DNA from: Zhengella mangrovi
GTDB taxonomy: Bacteria > Pseudomonadota > Alphaproteobacteria > Rhizobiales > Rhizobiaceae
Direction of reading: 5' to 3'
Assembly (NCBI RefSeq): GCF_002727065.1
Contig: NZ_PDVP01000001.1
Location: 248,001-312,000 of the forward strand
DNA: 64,000 nt
The notes below the pieces were generated by a model. That model ran no database searches and was not told the origin of the DNA. It was given only the letters and a program-made list of their open reading frames with translations. The position numbers and the translations under genes are program-made. Below, in pieces: positions 27,902 through 37,676 of the stretch. Within the stretch, counting starts at the first letter, position 1, and each line of letters opens with the position of its first letter.

Positions 27902-28789
27902 TCAGGTCTGGTTGGGATCACGGATGAAGGTCGGCACGCCCAGCGTTTCGACCAGTCGCTGCGTTTCGCGCAGGATCAGCGCCACGTTGCTGTCGCGCAC
28001 GGTGGGCAGCAGGTAGCGCGCCTCGCGGACGGCCTGATAGTCGAGGTCGGCGGTGATCATGCCTTCGTCTTCGCCGGCCACCGCCAGCTCGCGCCCGAAC
28101 GGATCGATGATGCGCGATCCGCCCCAGAAGGTCAGGTCGCGCTCCCGGCCGATCCGGTTCACCATGATCACCGGGGCGCCGTACATCATGGCATAGAACC
28201 GGCTGGTAAGCGCCCAGCCGCCCGGATTGTCGAACCCGGCACCCACGGCTTCCGTGCCCGAACTGACCGGGCAGATCAGCATGGTCGCCCCGTGCAGGAA
28301 AGCGAGATGCGTCAGGGCGGGGTTCCAGACGTCGGCGCAGATCAGCAGCCCCGCCATCCAGTGACCGGCCAGTTCGCAGGTCTCGACAAAGCGGCCCGTC
28401 GCGTAGTGCTTGCCTTCTTCCAGCTTGCCGTAGGTCGGCACGTTCACCTTGCGGTGCAGGTGAAGCATCCGGCCATCCTTGAGGATCGCGGCGGCATTGT
28501 AGAACTGCGCTGCCGGACCTTCCTCGATGAAGCCGAGCGTCACGGCCATCGGACCCGCGGCCTCGGCCAGTTGCATCAGCCGGGGATCGTCGCGCGAGAT
28601 CGCCACGTCGAGCAGCCGTTCCGGACCGTAATGCCCGGTCAGCGACAGCTCCGGCAGGACAAGCAGGTCCAGGCCCGCCGCCCGGCCTTCGGCAATCCAG
28701 TGCAGGTGGCGGTCGATATTGGCATCGACGTCGCCGATGACACTGGCAAACTGGGCGGCGCCCACTTTCATCCTTGGAGGTGTCGACAT
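27902..28789 (-). CDS. Carbon-nitrogen hydrolase (nitrilase superfamily)
   Basis: 295 aa. The triad is clear: E47 in VLPELSLTG, K114 in HLHRKVN and C151 in LLICADVWNP. The family hydrolyses amides, N-carbamyl compounds or nitriles. The gene starts 178 bp after the first AraC-type regulator and ends 6 bp before the MttB-like gene, so it belongs to the same operon as the demethylation enzymes. A natural guess is an amidase for an N-methylated amide, but the sequence gives no substrate. Start is the ATG at 28789; an internal ATG at residue 7 is possible. Confidence 0.87.
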   Translation of the reverse strand: MSTPPRMKVGAAQFASVIGDVDANIDRHLHWIAEGRAAGLDLLVLPELSLTGHYGPERLLDVAISRDDPRLMQLAEAAGPMAVTLGFIEEGPAAQFYNAAAILKDGRMLHLHRKVNVPTYGKLEEGKHYATGRFVETCELAGHWMAGLLICADVWNPALTHLAFLHGATMLICPVSSGTEAVGAGFDNPGGWALTSRFYAMMYGAPVIMVNRIGRERDLTFWGGSRIIDPFGRELAVAGEDEGMITADLDYQAVREARYLLPTVRDSNVALILRETQRLVETLGVPTFIRDPNQT

Positions 28790-28967
28790 GATCCTGCTGC
28801 CCTGGCCGTTTCCGGGAAATATCCCGTCAGTTCATGTCATTTCCGGCCGCGACGCCAGAGCACTTTTGCAAGTCTTGCCCAAAGGACTGCGCATTCCTGC
28901 CTCCCGCGCGGCACCCGCGCTAACCCCGTTCAGGGACAGAGGCTAGGACGGAATGCGGCGGAGGGCC

Positions 28968-30044
28968 TTACGGCTTGCCGCCATCGGCTTGCATGATTCC
29001 GCCATCGGGGCGTATGCGCTGGCGCCGTGTCAGCGACGGCGGTTCGCCGAACTGGATCTTGTAGGACCGGCTGAAATGGCCTGCGCTGGAAAAGCCGCAT
29101 TGCTCGGCGATGAGTTCCAGCGGATCGGAGGAAGCAAGCAGCATTTCGCGTGCCGCGCGCAGCCGCAAGGCCATGTAGAAGTCCGACGGCAGGCTGGCGA
29201 GTTCTGCGAGAAAAAGCCGCTCCAGCTGCCGTTCCGAAACGCCGGCCTGTTCGGCGATCCAGCCGATCCGGGCCGGCGAGGAGAGATTGCGCCGCATCAG
29301 TTCGACGGCGTTGAGCAGGCGCCGGTCGGTGATTCGGAAACGCCAGCGCAGATCCTCCATCTGCGTGTCCGAGGCGGGGCGGATCGGCCCGTGCAGGAAT
29401 TGCCGCGCAACATCGAGGGCCAGGTCACCGCCGTCGATCTGCGCGATCAACGAAAGCATCATGTCCATGGCCGCAGTCCCGCCCGCAGCGGTCAGCACGC
29501 CGCTGTCCTGGCAATAGAGGTCGTCCGAAACGGTGAGATCGGGATAAGCCTCCTGCAACTGCCGCGCCATCTCCCAGTGGATGGTCACCCGGCTGTCCCG
29601 CAGCACGCCGGCGCGGGCAAGCAGCATCGTCCCGTTGCTGATGGCGCCGATTGCCCGCCCCCGTGATCTCAGGCGCCGCAACCGGGCGAAGAGGCCGGGA
29701 CAGTCGAGGTCGCCGGGAAACAGGCTGGCAACGACCACCGTGAGATCCGCGTCCCGCCCATCTCCCGCACCGGGACCCGCCTTGATCTCCAGCCCGTTAC
29801 TGGCCATTGCCGCACCGGCGCGTTCCGCGGCCAGCGTCCACGCATATCCGGTTCGGCCGAGCAGCCGGTTGGCGGCCCGCAGCGGCTCGATCGCGGCGCT
29901 GAGCGCCATCATGGAAAATCCGTCGACAAGATGAAACGATACCTGGAACGGGTCCGGATGATCCGCACGGCATGGCAGGCCCGGCCATCCGGCCCGGCCT
30001 GCCTCCGTACCACTGCTCGGCTGTTGCAACACGCCGTCCTTCAT
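28968..30044 (-). CDS. GlxA-family AraC regulator, copy 1
   Basis: 358 aa. Residues about 30-200 form a DJ-1/PfpI-like glutamine-amidotransferase fold (FHLVDGFSMMALSAAIEPLRAANRL; AISNGTMLLARAGVL in place of the catalytic cysteine elbow), and the last 100 residues an AraC HTH_18 domain (IGWIAEQAGVSERQLERLF and AEQCGFSSAGHFSRSYKIQFGEPP). Related proteins (GbdR, CdhR, ArgR) control glycine-betaine, carnitine and arginine catabolism. Located directly upstream of the nitrilase-MttB-DMGDH genes and divergent, through copy 2, from sox. I infer a role in sensing a methylated amine. Confidence 0.88.
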   Translation of the reverse strand: MKDGVLQQPSSGTEAGRAGWPGLPCRADHPDPFQVSFHLVDGFSMMALSAAIEPLRAANRLLGRTGYAWTLAAERAGAAMASNGLEIKAGPGAGDGRDADLTVVVASLFPGDLDCPGLFARLRRLRSRGRAIGAISNGTMLLARAGVLRDSRVTIHWEMARQLQEAYPDLTVSDDLYCQDSGVLTAAGGTAAMDMMLSLIAQIDGGDLALDVARQFLHGPIRPASDTQMEDLRWRFRITDRRLLNAVELMRRNLSSPARIGWIAEQAGVSERQLERLFLAELASLPSDFYMALRLRAAREMLLASSDPLELIAEQCGFSSAGHFSRSYKIQFGEPPSLTRRQRIRPDGGIMQADGGKP

Positions 30045-30098
30045 CGCCTGCCCGTTTCGTTCACCCAGTCTCCAAGGCTAGCCGAATTGGCGATCATG

Positions 30099-31088
30099 TC
30101 ACGATGCGTTTCCGCTTCGCGCGCCGTTTCTCCGCTCGCTGGGCGAGAGGCCGAACCGGGACCGGTAGCGGTGCGCAAAATGGGCGGCGTTGTTGAACCC
30201 GGTCGCCAGCGCTATGTCGAGCATGGAAAGACGGGTTTTGCAGACCAGTTCGTCCGCCTTGGCCAGGCGCAGGTCGAGATAGGCGCGCATCAGGCTCGTG
30301 CCGGTCTCCTCCCCGAAGCGGCGTTGCAACTGGCGTTCGCTCGCTCCGCAGAGCCGCGCGACCTGCCGCGCATTCAGCGGATCGGCGATATGGTTTTCCA
30401 TGAGCGCGAGGGCGGCGGCCACGCTCCGGTGATACGCCTTGCCGTCATCCCGGCGGCCGGTGGGCTGCGGATCGTCCGCCTGGCGGATACCGGTATGGAT
30501 GAACCAGTCACTGACCCGCCGCGCCAGTTCCGCACCGTGGTCGGAGCGGATCATCGCATGCATCATGTCCAGCGGCGCGACGCCGCCGGCGCAGGTCGCG
30601 CGATCCCGGTCGATGACGAACAGCCGCCGTTCCATCAGCAGGTCCGGCGAAGTCTCCCGCAACGCCTCGACATGCTCCCAGTGCACGGTGAAGCGCCGCT
30701 TCTCCATCAGGCCTGCCCGCGCCAGCAGCACGCCGCCGCCGGAAATGCCGCCGAGGGGGATGCCGCGCGCGGCCAGGCGGCGCAACTGGCCGAACAGAAC
30801 GGGGTCGTCGCGCGTCATCGGGTCGCCGCCGGCGACCACGAACATGATGCCGGTCCGCGCCCCGGCCGTGCCTGATGCCTCGGTCTCGAACACCGCGCCG
30901 CAGGACGCCGGGACCGGGCCGCCACCGGTCGAATAGTGATGAACCTCGTAGAGCGTCCGCCCGGACAGGAGATTGGCCGCGCGCAGCGGTTCCACGGCCG
31001 CCGCCGCCGACATCAGGGCGAAGCCGGGAACGAACAGGAAGCCGATTGCGCGTGGTGCGCCGATGTCCTTGATCACGATGGTCTCCAT
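30099..31088 (-). CDS. GlxA-family AraC regulator, copy 2
   Basis: 329 aa from the ATG at 31088; a GTG at 31148 with its own CAGGA is possible, but would leave only 40 bp to the divergent soxB start. DJ-1/PfpI-like N-terminal domain (IGFLFVPGFALMSAAAAVEPLRAANLLSG; GGISGGGVLLARAGLMEKRRFTVHWE) and AraC HTH domain (NARQVARLCGASERQLQRRFGEETGTS; DIALATGFNNAAHFAHRYRSRFGLSPSERR). Ends 54 bp before copy 1 on the same strand. Its divergence from soxBDAG makes it the best candidate for the sox activator. Confidence 0.87.
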   Translation of the reverse strand: METIVIKDIGAPRAIGFLFVPGFALMSAAAAVEPLRAANLLSGRTLYEVHHYSTGGGPVPASCGAVFETEASGTAGARTGIMFVVAGGDPMTRDDPVLFGQLRRLAARGIPLGGISGGGVLLARAGLMEKRRFTVHWEHVEALRETSPDLLMERRLFVIDRDRATCAGGVAPLDMMHAMIRSDHGAELARRVSDWFIHTGIRQADDPQPTGRRDDGKAYHRSVAAALALMENHIADPLNARQVARLCGASERQLQRRFGEETGTSLMRAYLDLRLAKADELVCKTRLSMLDIALATGFNNAAHFAHRYRSRFGLSPSERRNGARSGNAS

Positions 31089-31188
31089 GGCATTGGCAGG
31101 AAGAAGACAGGAAATGGCTGGAAATGGAAAGCAGGCATTTTCCCTCACGCCATCCTGAAACGGAGCATCGGACGGGAGAGTGGCCGGG

Positions 31189-32439
31189 ATGACGTATTCG
31201 GGACTTCGGCTGATCCGGGAGGCGCTGACGGGTCACAGGGGCTGGAAACCGGCCTGGCGCGATGCGGCGCCCCGGGCATCCTATGACTACGTGATCGTCG
31301 GCGGCGGCGGCCACGGTCTTGCCACGGCCCATTACCTCGCCAGGACCTATCGCAAGGCGCGGATCGCCGTCCTGGAAAAGGGCTGGATCGGGGGCGGCAA
31401 TGTTGGCCGAAACACCACGATCATCCGCTCCAACTACCTGCTGCCGGGCAACGAGGCGTTCTACGAACTGTCGATGACCCTCTGGGAATCGCTGGAGCAG
31501 GAACTGAACTACAATGCCATGGTCAGCCAGCGCGGCATCATGAACCTCATCCACTCCGACGCCCAGCGCGATGCCTATCGCCGGCGCGGGAACGCGATGA
31601 TCCTGCATGGCGCCGACGCGGAACTGCTGGACGCCGGCCAGGTGCGCCGCGAGGCGCCTTTTCTCGATTTCGGCAACGCCCGTTTTCCGATCAGGGGCGC
31701 ACTGGTCCAGCGCCGGGCAGGGACCGCGCGCCATGATGCCGTCGCATGGGGCTATGCCCGTTCCGCCGACCGCCACGGCGTCGACATCATCCAGAATTGC
31801 GAGGTGACCGGGTTCGACATCGCCCATGGCCGCGTTCGGGCGGTGGAGACCACGCGCGGGCGTATCGGCGCGGGAACCGTGGGCGTGGCCGTCGCCGGGT
31901 CGTCCAGCCGCGTGATGGCGCTGGCCGGCCTGCGTCTGCCGATCGAGAGCCACGTCCTGCAGGCCTTTGTCACCGAGGGCCTCAAGCCGGTCCTGCCCGG
32001 CGTCATCACCTTCGGCGCCGGCCATTTTTACGTCAGCCAGTCTGACAAGGGCGGGCTGGTCTTCGGCGGCGATATCGACGGCTACAATTCCTATGCCCAG
32101 CGCGGCAACCTGCCGGTCGTCGAGGATGTCTGCGAAGGCGGCATGGCGGTGATGCCGATGATCGGCCGCGCCCGCCTTCTGCGCATGTGGGGCGGTGTCA
32201 TGGACATGACGATGGACGGTTCGCCGATCATCGACCGCACGTCCGTGGACGGCCTCTTCTTCAACGGCGGCTGGTGCTACGGCGGCTTCAAGGCGACGCC
32301 GGCCTCCGGCCTGGCCTTCGCCCATCTGCTGGCCACCGGTGAACCGCACGCAACGGCCCGCGCCTTCCGTTTCGATCGCTTCTCGACCGGGCGGATGATC
32401 GACGAGAAGGGCGCCGGCGCCCAGCCCAACCTGCACTGA
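31189..32439 (+). CDS. soxB: Sarcosine oxidase beta subunit
   Basis: 416 aa from ATG 31189 (ribosome site GGGAGAG; a GTG at 31180 is less likely). The N-terminus GHRGWKPAWRDAAPRASYDYVIVGGGGHGLATAHYLA carries the FAD dinucleotide fold. The segment TARHDAVAWGYARSADRHGVDIIQNCEVTG is conserved in SoxB, and its histidine (H182) is at the position expected for the covalent FMN link. In the four-subunit enzyme beta oxidises sarcosine to glycine, with formaldehyde equivalents captured by folate on the alpha subunit. First gene of soxBDAG. Confidence 0.94.
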   Translation: MTYSGLRLIREALTGHRGWKPAWRDAAPRASYDYVIVGGGGHGLATAHYLARTYRKARIAVLEKGWIGGGNVGRNTTIIRSNYLLPGNEAFYELSMTLWESLEQELNYNAMVSQRGIMNLIHSDAQRDAYRRRGNAMILHGADAELLDAGQVRREAPFLDFGNARFPIRGALVQRRAGTARHDAVAWGYARSADRHGVDIIQNCEVTGFDIAHGRVRAVETTRGRIGAGTVGVAVAGSSSRVMALAGLRLPIESHVLQAFVTEGLKPVLPGVITFGAGHFYVSQSDKGGLVFGGDIDGYNSYAQRGNLPVVEDVCEGGMAVMPMIGRARLLRMWGGVMDMTMDGSPIIDRTSVDGLFFNGGWCYGGFKATPASGLAFAHLLATGEPHATARAFRFDRFSTGRMIDEKGAGAQPNLH

Positions 32440-32453
32440 CGGCGGAGGCCGCG

Positions 32454-32741
32454 ATGATCATTCCCCACCCGCTGCTCGGCCCACGCGATGCCCGGGAATT
32501 CGTCTATCTCGGCGATGCAGCGCTGCTCGACCGGCCCGATGGCCTGGCGGCGGACGCCGACCGGCTGTTCCACGATTACCTATACCTGCGCGACAATCCG
32601 GCCGGCATCCACCGCGAACTCTGGTTCCACGAGCATGGCGACCGGTCCTGGCTGGTCGTCACCCGCGATACGGTGACCCACGCCATCCTGAAGGCGGAAC
32701 TCGCCGGCGACGTGGCCCGCAAGAGGCGTGCAAATGGCTGA
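32454..32741 (+). CDS. soxD: Sarcosine oxidase delta subunit, variant without zinc-site cysteines
   Basis: 95 aa at the fixed delta position between soxB and soxA and with the SoxD frame (DYLYLRDNPAGIHRELWFHEHG and VTRDTVTHAILKAEL). Standard SoxD binds zinc through C6, C9, H59 and C63 (starting CPNCG and HGC). Here the start is HPLLG and the later site HGDR: H59 remains while the other three ligands are H, L and D, and the protein has no cysteine at all. It therefore cannot hold zinc in the usual way. The rest of the operon looks intact, so this subunit is probably a diverged but working structural part. Confidence 0.85.
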   Translation: MIIPHPLLGPRDAREFVYLGDAALLDRPDGLAADADRLFHDYLYLRDNPAGIHRELWFHEHGDRSWLVVTRDTVTHAILKAELAGDVARKRRANG

Positions 32742-35691
32742 ACCCAATCGCCTGGACGGTGGCCGGATCGATCGCGCATCGCCGCTGACCTTCTCGTTCG
32801 ACGGAAAGACCTTTGCCGGCTACAGGGGAGACACGCTGGCATCCGCGCTGCTCGCCGCCAACGTCAAGCTCGTCGGCCGCAGCTTCAAGTACCATCGCCC
32901 GCGCGGCATCCTGACGGCAGGATCCGAAGAGCCGAATGCCCTCGTCGGACTGCACCGCGGCGCCCGGCACGATCCGAACGCACGCGCCACCACGGTCGAA
33001 CTGCACGACGGCCTGGTCGCCGTCAGCCAGAACCGCTGGCCGTCGCTCGCCTTCGATGTGATGGCCGTCAACGATGTCCTGTCGCGTTTTCTGACCGCCG
33101 GTTTCTACTACAAGACCTTCATGTGGCCGAAGCGTTTCTGGGAGAAGTTCTACGAACCGGCGATCCGCAGCGCCGCCGGCCTCGGCGCCCTGTCCGGCGA
33201 ACCGGACCCGGACCGCTACGACACGGGCTTCCTGCATTGCGATCTGCTGGTCGTCGGCGGCGGTCCGGCAGGGCTCGCGGCCGCCATGACCGCGGCCCGC
33301 TCCGGCGCGCGCGTCATCCTGGCCGACGAGGACTTCGTGCTTGGCGGCCGGCTCAATGCCGAAACGGTCACGCTGGATGGCGAACCGGCCGCCGTCTGGC
33401 TGCGGCGCGCGCTGGACGAGTTGCACGCCGCGCACAACGTTCGCCTGATGCCCCGTACCAGTGTTTTCGGCGCCTACGATCATGGCGTCTACGGAGCGCT
33501 GGAACGGGTCGCCGATCACCTGGCCGTTGCCCCGGCGCACCTGCCGCGCCAGGTCCTGTGGCGCATCCGGTCCCGCCGTGCGGTGCTTTGTGCCGGCGCC
33601 ACCGAGCGCCCCATCGCCTTCGCCAACAACGACCGTCCGGGGATCATGCTGGCCGGTGCCATGCGCGCCTATGCCAATCGCTGGGCCGTCGCGGCGGACC
33701 GCACCGTGGCCGTCTTCACCAACAACGACGATGGCCATCGCACCGCCAGCGACCTTCTTGCCAGGGGCGTGTCGGTCGCTGCGGTCATCGACGCGCGGCC
33801 CGATGCGCACGCGCAGGGAAACTACGAATTGCACCGTGGCGCCATCGTGGAAAACACCCGTGGCCGCAAGGCGCTGACGTCGGTGGACGTGCGCCGCGCC
33901 GATGGCAGTCGGGTGACGGTTCCCTGCGGCGCGCTCGGCGTTTCGGGCGGCTGGAACCCCGCCGTCGCGCTGACCTGCCACCAGCGTGGCCGCCCGTCCT
34001 GGGACGCGTCGCTGGCCGCTTTCGTCCCTGGAGCGGATCTTCCGCCGGGCATGGCTGTCGCCGGTGCGGCGAATGGCAGCTTCTCCACCCATGCCGCCTT
34101 GCAGTCCGGTGCGGATGCTGCGTCGCATGCGCTGGCCGAACTCGGGTTCGAGGCGCCGGCCGCTGCCCTGCCGCTGGCAGAGGATGCGCCGGTCCGTATC
34201 CAGGCCTTCTGGCATGTTGCTTCCGGCAAGGGCCGGACCTGGCTGGATTTCCAGAATGACGTGACGGTCAAGGATGTGGGTCTGGCCGTGCAGGAGGGCT
34301 TCCGCTCCGTCGAGCACGTCAAGCGTTATACCACGCTTGGCATGGCGACCGACCAGGGCAAGCTCGCCAATACCGGCGCCATCGCGGCCCTGGCTGACTT
34401 GACCGGGCGCGGCATGGGCGAAACCGGCACCACCATGTTCCGCCCGCCCTGGACGCCCGTCCCCATTGCGGCTTTTGCCGGCCGGTCCAGAGGAAAGGAT
34501 TTCCGCCCTGCCCGCCTGACGCCGAGCCACGACTGGGCGGCGGAACAGGGGGCGGTCTTCGTCGAGGCCGGGCTATGGCTGCGCGCACAGTATTTTCCGC
34601 GCCCGGGCGAAACCCACTGGCGCCAGACGGTCGACCGGGAAGTGCGTGCCGTGCGGCAGGCCGTGGGTGTCTGCGATGTCACGACGCTCGGCAAGGTCGA
34701 CGTCCAGGGTTCTGATGCCGCCGCGTTCCTGAACATGATCTACTGCAACGGGTTCTCGAAGCTTCCCGTCAGCCGCGTCCGTTATGGCCTGATGCTGCGC
34801 GAGGACGGCATGGTCATGGACGACGGGACCGCGGCGCGGCTGGCGGACGATCATTTCGTCGTCACCACGACCACCGCCAATGCCGCCCTGGTTTACCGGC
34901 ACATGGAATTCGTTCGCCAGTGCCTGCGGTCGGACCTCGATGTGCAACTCGTCTCCACGACCGAGGCCTGGGCCCAGTATGCCGTTGCCGGTCCGCACGC
35001 CCGGGCATTGCTGGCCGGGATCGTCGATCCGCCCTTCGACCTTGGCGATGACGCCTTCCCCTACATGGCCTGCGCGGAACTGACCGTCTGCGGCGGCGTG
35101 ACCGCGCGCCTGTTCCGTATCTCCTTTTCCGGCGAACGTGCCTACGAGATCGCGGTGCCGGCATGCTATGGCGATTCGCTCATCCGCGTGCTGATGCAGG
35201 CCGGCGCCCCCCATGGCGTCACGCCCTATGGTACGGAAGCCCTGGGTGTGCTCCGCATCGAGAAGGGTCATCCGGCGGGCAACGAGTTGAACGGGCAGAC
35301 ATCGCCGGCTCACCTCAGCATGGCAAGGCTCGTTTCCACGAAGAAGGATTCCATCGGTGCGGTGCTGTCGCGCCGCGAAGGCCTATCGGAAGCGGACGGC
35401 CTCCGCCTCGTCGGCCTGGAGGCCATGGACGGCGAAACCGCGCTTCCCGCGGGCAGCCACCTGTTCGCGCCGGGCCGGCCGCATGATCCCGGTCATGACG
35501 AGGGCTGGATCACCTCGGCTGCCTATTCGCCGCATCTCGGCAGGTCCATCGCGCTCGCCTTTCTGGCGCGTGGCGACAGCCGGCTGGGCGAAACCATCGA
35601 GATCGCCAATCCGCTGCAAGGCCAGACGCTGCGCGCAACGGTGGTCCATCCTGTCTTCATCGATCCGGAAGGAACGCGTCTCCATGGTTGA
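32734..35691 (+). CDS. soxA: Sarcosine oxidase alpha subunit
   Basis: 985 aa from ATG 32734, overlapping soxD by 8 bp (GTG at 32728 possible). In order: a 2Fe-2S-ferredoxin-like N-terminal domain without cluster cysteines (about 15-105), a pyridine-nucleotide-disulfide oxidoreductase NAD domain (LLVVGGGPAGLAAAMTAARSGARVILADED), and a C-terminal GCV_T folate domain (about 590-985, FLNMIYCNGFSKLPVSRVRYGLMLREDGMVMDDGT). It binds NAD and tetrahydrofolate and makes 5,10-methylene-THF from the methyl group of sarcosine. It is followed by soxG with an 8-bp overlap. Confidence 0.94.
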   Translation: MAEPNRLDGGRIDRASPLTFSFDGKTFAGYRGDTLASALLAANVKLVGRSFKYHRPRGILTAGSEEPNALVGLHRGARHDPNARATTVELHDGLVAVSQNRWPSLAFDVMAVNDVLSRFLTAGFYYKTFMWPKRFWEKFYEPAIRSAAGLGALSGEPDPDRYDTGFLHCDLLVVGGGPAGLAAAMTAARSGARVILADEDFVLGGRLNAETVTLDGEPAAVWLRRALDELHAAHNVRLMPRTSVFGAYDHGVYGALERVADHLAVAPAHLPRQVLWRIRSRRAVLCAGATERPIAFANNDRPGIMLAGAMRAYANRWAVAADRTVAVFTNNDDGHRTASDLLARGVSVAAVIDARPDAHAQGNYELHRGAIVENTRGRKALTSVDVRRADGSRVTVPCGALGVSGGWNPAVALTCHQRGRPSWDASLAAFVPGADLPPGMAVAGAANGSFSTHAALQSGADAASHALAELGFEAPAAALPLAEDAPVRIQAFWHVASGKGRTWLDFQNDVTVKDVGLAVQEGFRSVEHVKRYTTLGMATDQGKLANTGAIAALADLTGRGMGETGTTMFRPPWTPVPIAAFAGRSRGKDFRPARLTPSHDWAAEQGAVFVEAGLWLRAQYFPRPGETHWRQTVDREVRAVRQAVGVCDVTTLGKVDVQGSDAAAFLNMIYCNGFSKLPVSRVRYGLMLREDGMVMDDGTAARLADDHFVVTTTTANAALVYRHMEFVRQCLRSDLDVQLVSTTEAWAQYAVAGPHARALLAGIVDPPFDLGDDAFPYMACAELTVCGGVTARLFRISFSGERAYEIAVPACYGDSLIRVLMQAGAPHGVTPYGTEALGVLRIEKGHPAGNELNGQTSPAHLSMARLVSTKKDSIGAVLSRREGLSEADGLRLVGLEAMDGETALPAGSHLFAPGRPHDPGHDEGWITSAAYSPHLGRSIALAFLARGDSRLGETIEIANPLQGQTLRATVVHPVFIDPEGTRLHG

Positions 35692-36274
35692 CCACCGCCT
35701 TGCGCCGCGGTCTGCACTCGCAGGCCAAACGAGTCCCCTCGCGGTCGCCGGCCGGGTGTTGTCGGAGGTCGCCGGCCTTGCCATGGTCTCGGTCGCTGCG
35801 CGAAGCGCCGAAGACGCGGCCGTGGCGGACCGTCTCGCCGTGCTGGCCGGCGCGCCGATGCCGGAACCCGGGCGCTGCATCGGCGACGCGTCACTGCGCA
35901 TCCTTTGGACAGGTCCGGGGCAATGGCTGGCCATCGCCAGGGCTTCCGAGTGGCCAGGCCTCGCGGCCATGTTGCGCGACAGCACGGACGGAAAGGCATC
36001 CGTCGTGCCCCAGGACGATGGCTGGACCTGCATGGCGATGGAGGGCCATGATCTCGACACCGTCCTTGAAAGGCTGACGCCGCTGGATACGCGGGCCATG
36101 GAGGCCGGGCATGCCAGCCGGACGCCGATCCATCACGTCGGTGTTTTCCTGCTGTGCATCGAGCCGGGACGCTGCGCGCACATTCTGGCGCCCCGGTCCT
36201 ATGCCCGGTCCGTCCATCATGCCCTGGCGGATGCGCTGCGTGCCAGCGCCGCCCTGGAAAGCATGGGCACATAG
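35684..36274 (+). CDS. soxG: Sarcosine oxidase gamma subunit
   Basis: 196 aa from ATG 35684, overlapping soxA. It fits the SoxG fold (a short GCV_T-related protein): [76 protein letters not shown]. Gamma completes the heterotetramer. The low overall similarity normal for this subunit keeps confidence a little below that of the others; position in the operon decides it. Confidence 0.88.
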   Translation: MVDHRLAPRSALAGQTSPLAVAGRVLSEVAGLAMVSVAARSAEDAAVADRLAVLAGAPMPEPGRCIGDASLRILWTGPGQWLAIARASEWPGLAAMLRDSTDGKASVVPQDDGWTCMAMEGHDLDTVLERLTPLDTRAMEAGHASRTPIHHVGVFLLCIEPGRCAHILAPRSYARSVHHALADALRASAALESMGT

Positions 36275-36399
36275 GCACCCGCCCGGCCCGGTTTCGCGTA
36301 CGTCCGCCATGGACGAAGCGGGAGCGGGCGCTTACCGTGCAGGCAGGGCCGCACCGGGAGCGGTGCGGACCCATCGCCAACGGACACCGGATTCAAGCC

Positions 36400-37659
36400 G
36401 TGGACAACGCCAAAGCCTTCCTGACAACCCTGTTCGATGCGGCCGTGGCCGCTGCCGATCCTTCGCGGATCGTCCCTGCAAACCTGCCCGCCATGCCGAA
36501 GGGCCGCACGGTGGTCGTTGGCGCGGGCAAGGGGGCGGCCCAGCTTGCCGCCGCGCTGGAAGATGCCTGGCCGGGCGAGCTGTCCGGCGCGGTGGTCACC
36601 CGCTATGGCTATGCCGCGCCGTGCCGCAAGATCGATGTGCTGGAAGCCAGTCATCCGGTTCCCGACGCCGCCGGTCTCGATGCCGCGCGCCGCCTGATGG
36701 ACGAGGTGAGCGGGCTGGGACCCGATGATCTCGTCATCGCGCTGGTCTGCGGCGGTGGATCGGCGCTCCTGCCGGCGCCGCCGGAGGGCTTCACGTTGGA
36801 CGACGAGATCGCGCTCAACAGGGCGCTGCTGGAGTGCGGCGCCCCGATCACCGCCATGAACACCGTGCGCAAGCATTTTTCGCGCATCAAGGGCGGACGG
36901 CTCGCGGCTGCCGCTGCACCGGCCCGGGTCGTTTCGCTCGTTGTCTCCGATATCCCGGGGGACGACCCCGCGCAGGTCGCTTCGGGACCCACGGTTCCGG
37001 ATGAAAGCGACCGCACGGCCGCTCTCAAGGTGATCGAGCGCTATGGCCTGGCGCTGCCGCCGCGCGTCAAGGATTTCATTGCCAGCGAGGCCTCGGCCTG
37101 TCCGGCCCCGGGCGATCCGGTATTCCGGGGCAACGAGGTTCGTGTCATCGCGTCGGCCGCCGTCTCGCTGGAAGCAGCCGCGGCGCGCGCCAACGAGCAG
37201 GGCTTCGAGGCGGTCATCCTGTCCGATGCCATCGAGGGCGAAGCGCGCGAGGCCGGCGGCTTCCACGCCGCCCTTTCCCGCGAGGTTGCCCTGCGCGACC
37301 GCCCGTTCGACAAGCCTGTTGTCATCCTGTCGGGTGGGGAAACCACGGTGACCCTGCGTGGCAAGGGGAAGGGCGGACGCAACAGCGAATTCCTGCTCGC
37401 TTTCGCCATGGCGATCGAAGGTGTCAGCGGCATTACCGCGTTGGCCGCCGATACCGATGGCATCGACGGATCGGAAGACAATGCCGGTGCCTTCTGCGAT
37501 GGCGGATCGATGGCCCGCCTGCGCGACCTCGGCCTCGATCCGCAGGAGCGCCTCGACGACAACGATGCCTGGTCGGTGTTCGATGCCCTGGACGACCTGT
37601 TCGTTCCCGGACCGACGGGCACCAATGTCAATGACTTCCGCGCGATCCTCATCCGCTGA
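36400..37659 (+). CDS. Glycerate 2-kinase (MOFRL family)
   Basis: 419 aa from GTG 36400, which aligns with the family start ([29 protein letters not shown]). N-terminal DUF4147 domain with [21 protein letters not shown] and [22 protein letters not shown], then the C-terminal MOFRL domain ([32 protein letters not shown]). It phosphorylates D-glycerate to 2-phosphoglycerate. After sox, it may carry carbon from glycine through serine and hydroxypyruvate into glycolysis. The 125-bp gap to soxG shows no terminator, so it may be read with sox. The frame is open upstream to 36154 inside soxG. Confidence 0.9.
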   Translation: MDNAKAFLTTLFDAAVAAADPSRIVPANLPAMPKGRTVVVGAGKGAAQLAAALEDAWPGELSGAVVTRYGYAAPCRKIDVLEASHPVPDAAGLDAARRLMDEVSGLGPDDLVIALVCGGGSALLPAPPEGFTLDDEIALNRALLECGAPITAMNTVRKHFSRIKGGRLAAAAAPARVVSLVVSDIPGDDPAQVASGPTVPDESDRTAALKVIERYGLALPPRVKDFIASEASACPAPGDPVFRGNEVRVIASAAVSLEAAAARANEQGFEAVILSDAIEGEAREAGGFHAALSREVALRDRPFDKPVVILSGGETTVTLRGKGKGGRNSEFLLAFAMAIEGVSGITALAADTDGIDGSEDNAGAFCDGGSMARLRDLGLDPQERLDDNDAWSVFDALDDLFVPGPTGTNVNDFRAILIR

Positions 37660-37676
37660 GCGGGCGTGCTCCGGCT

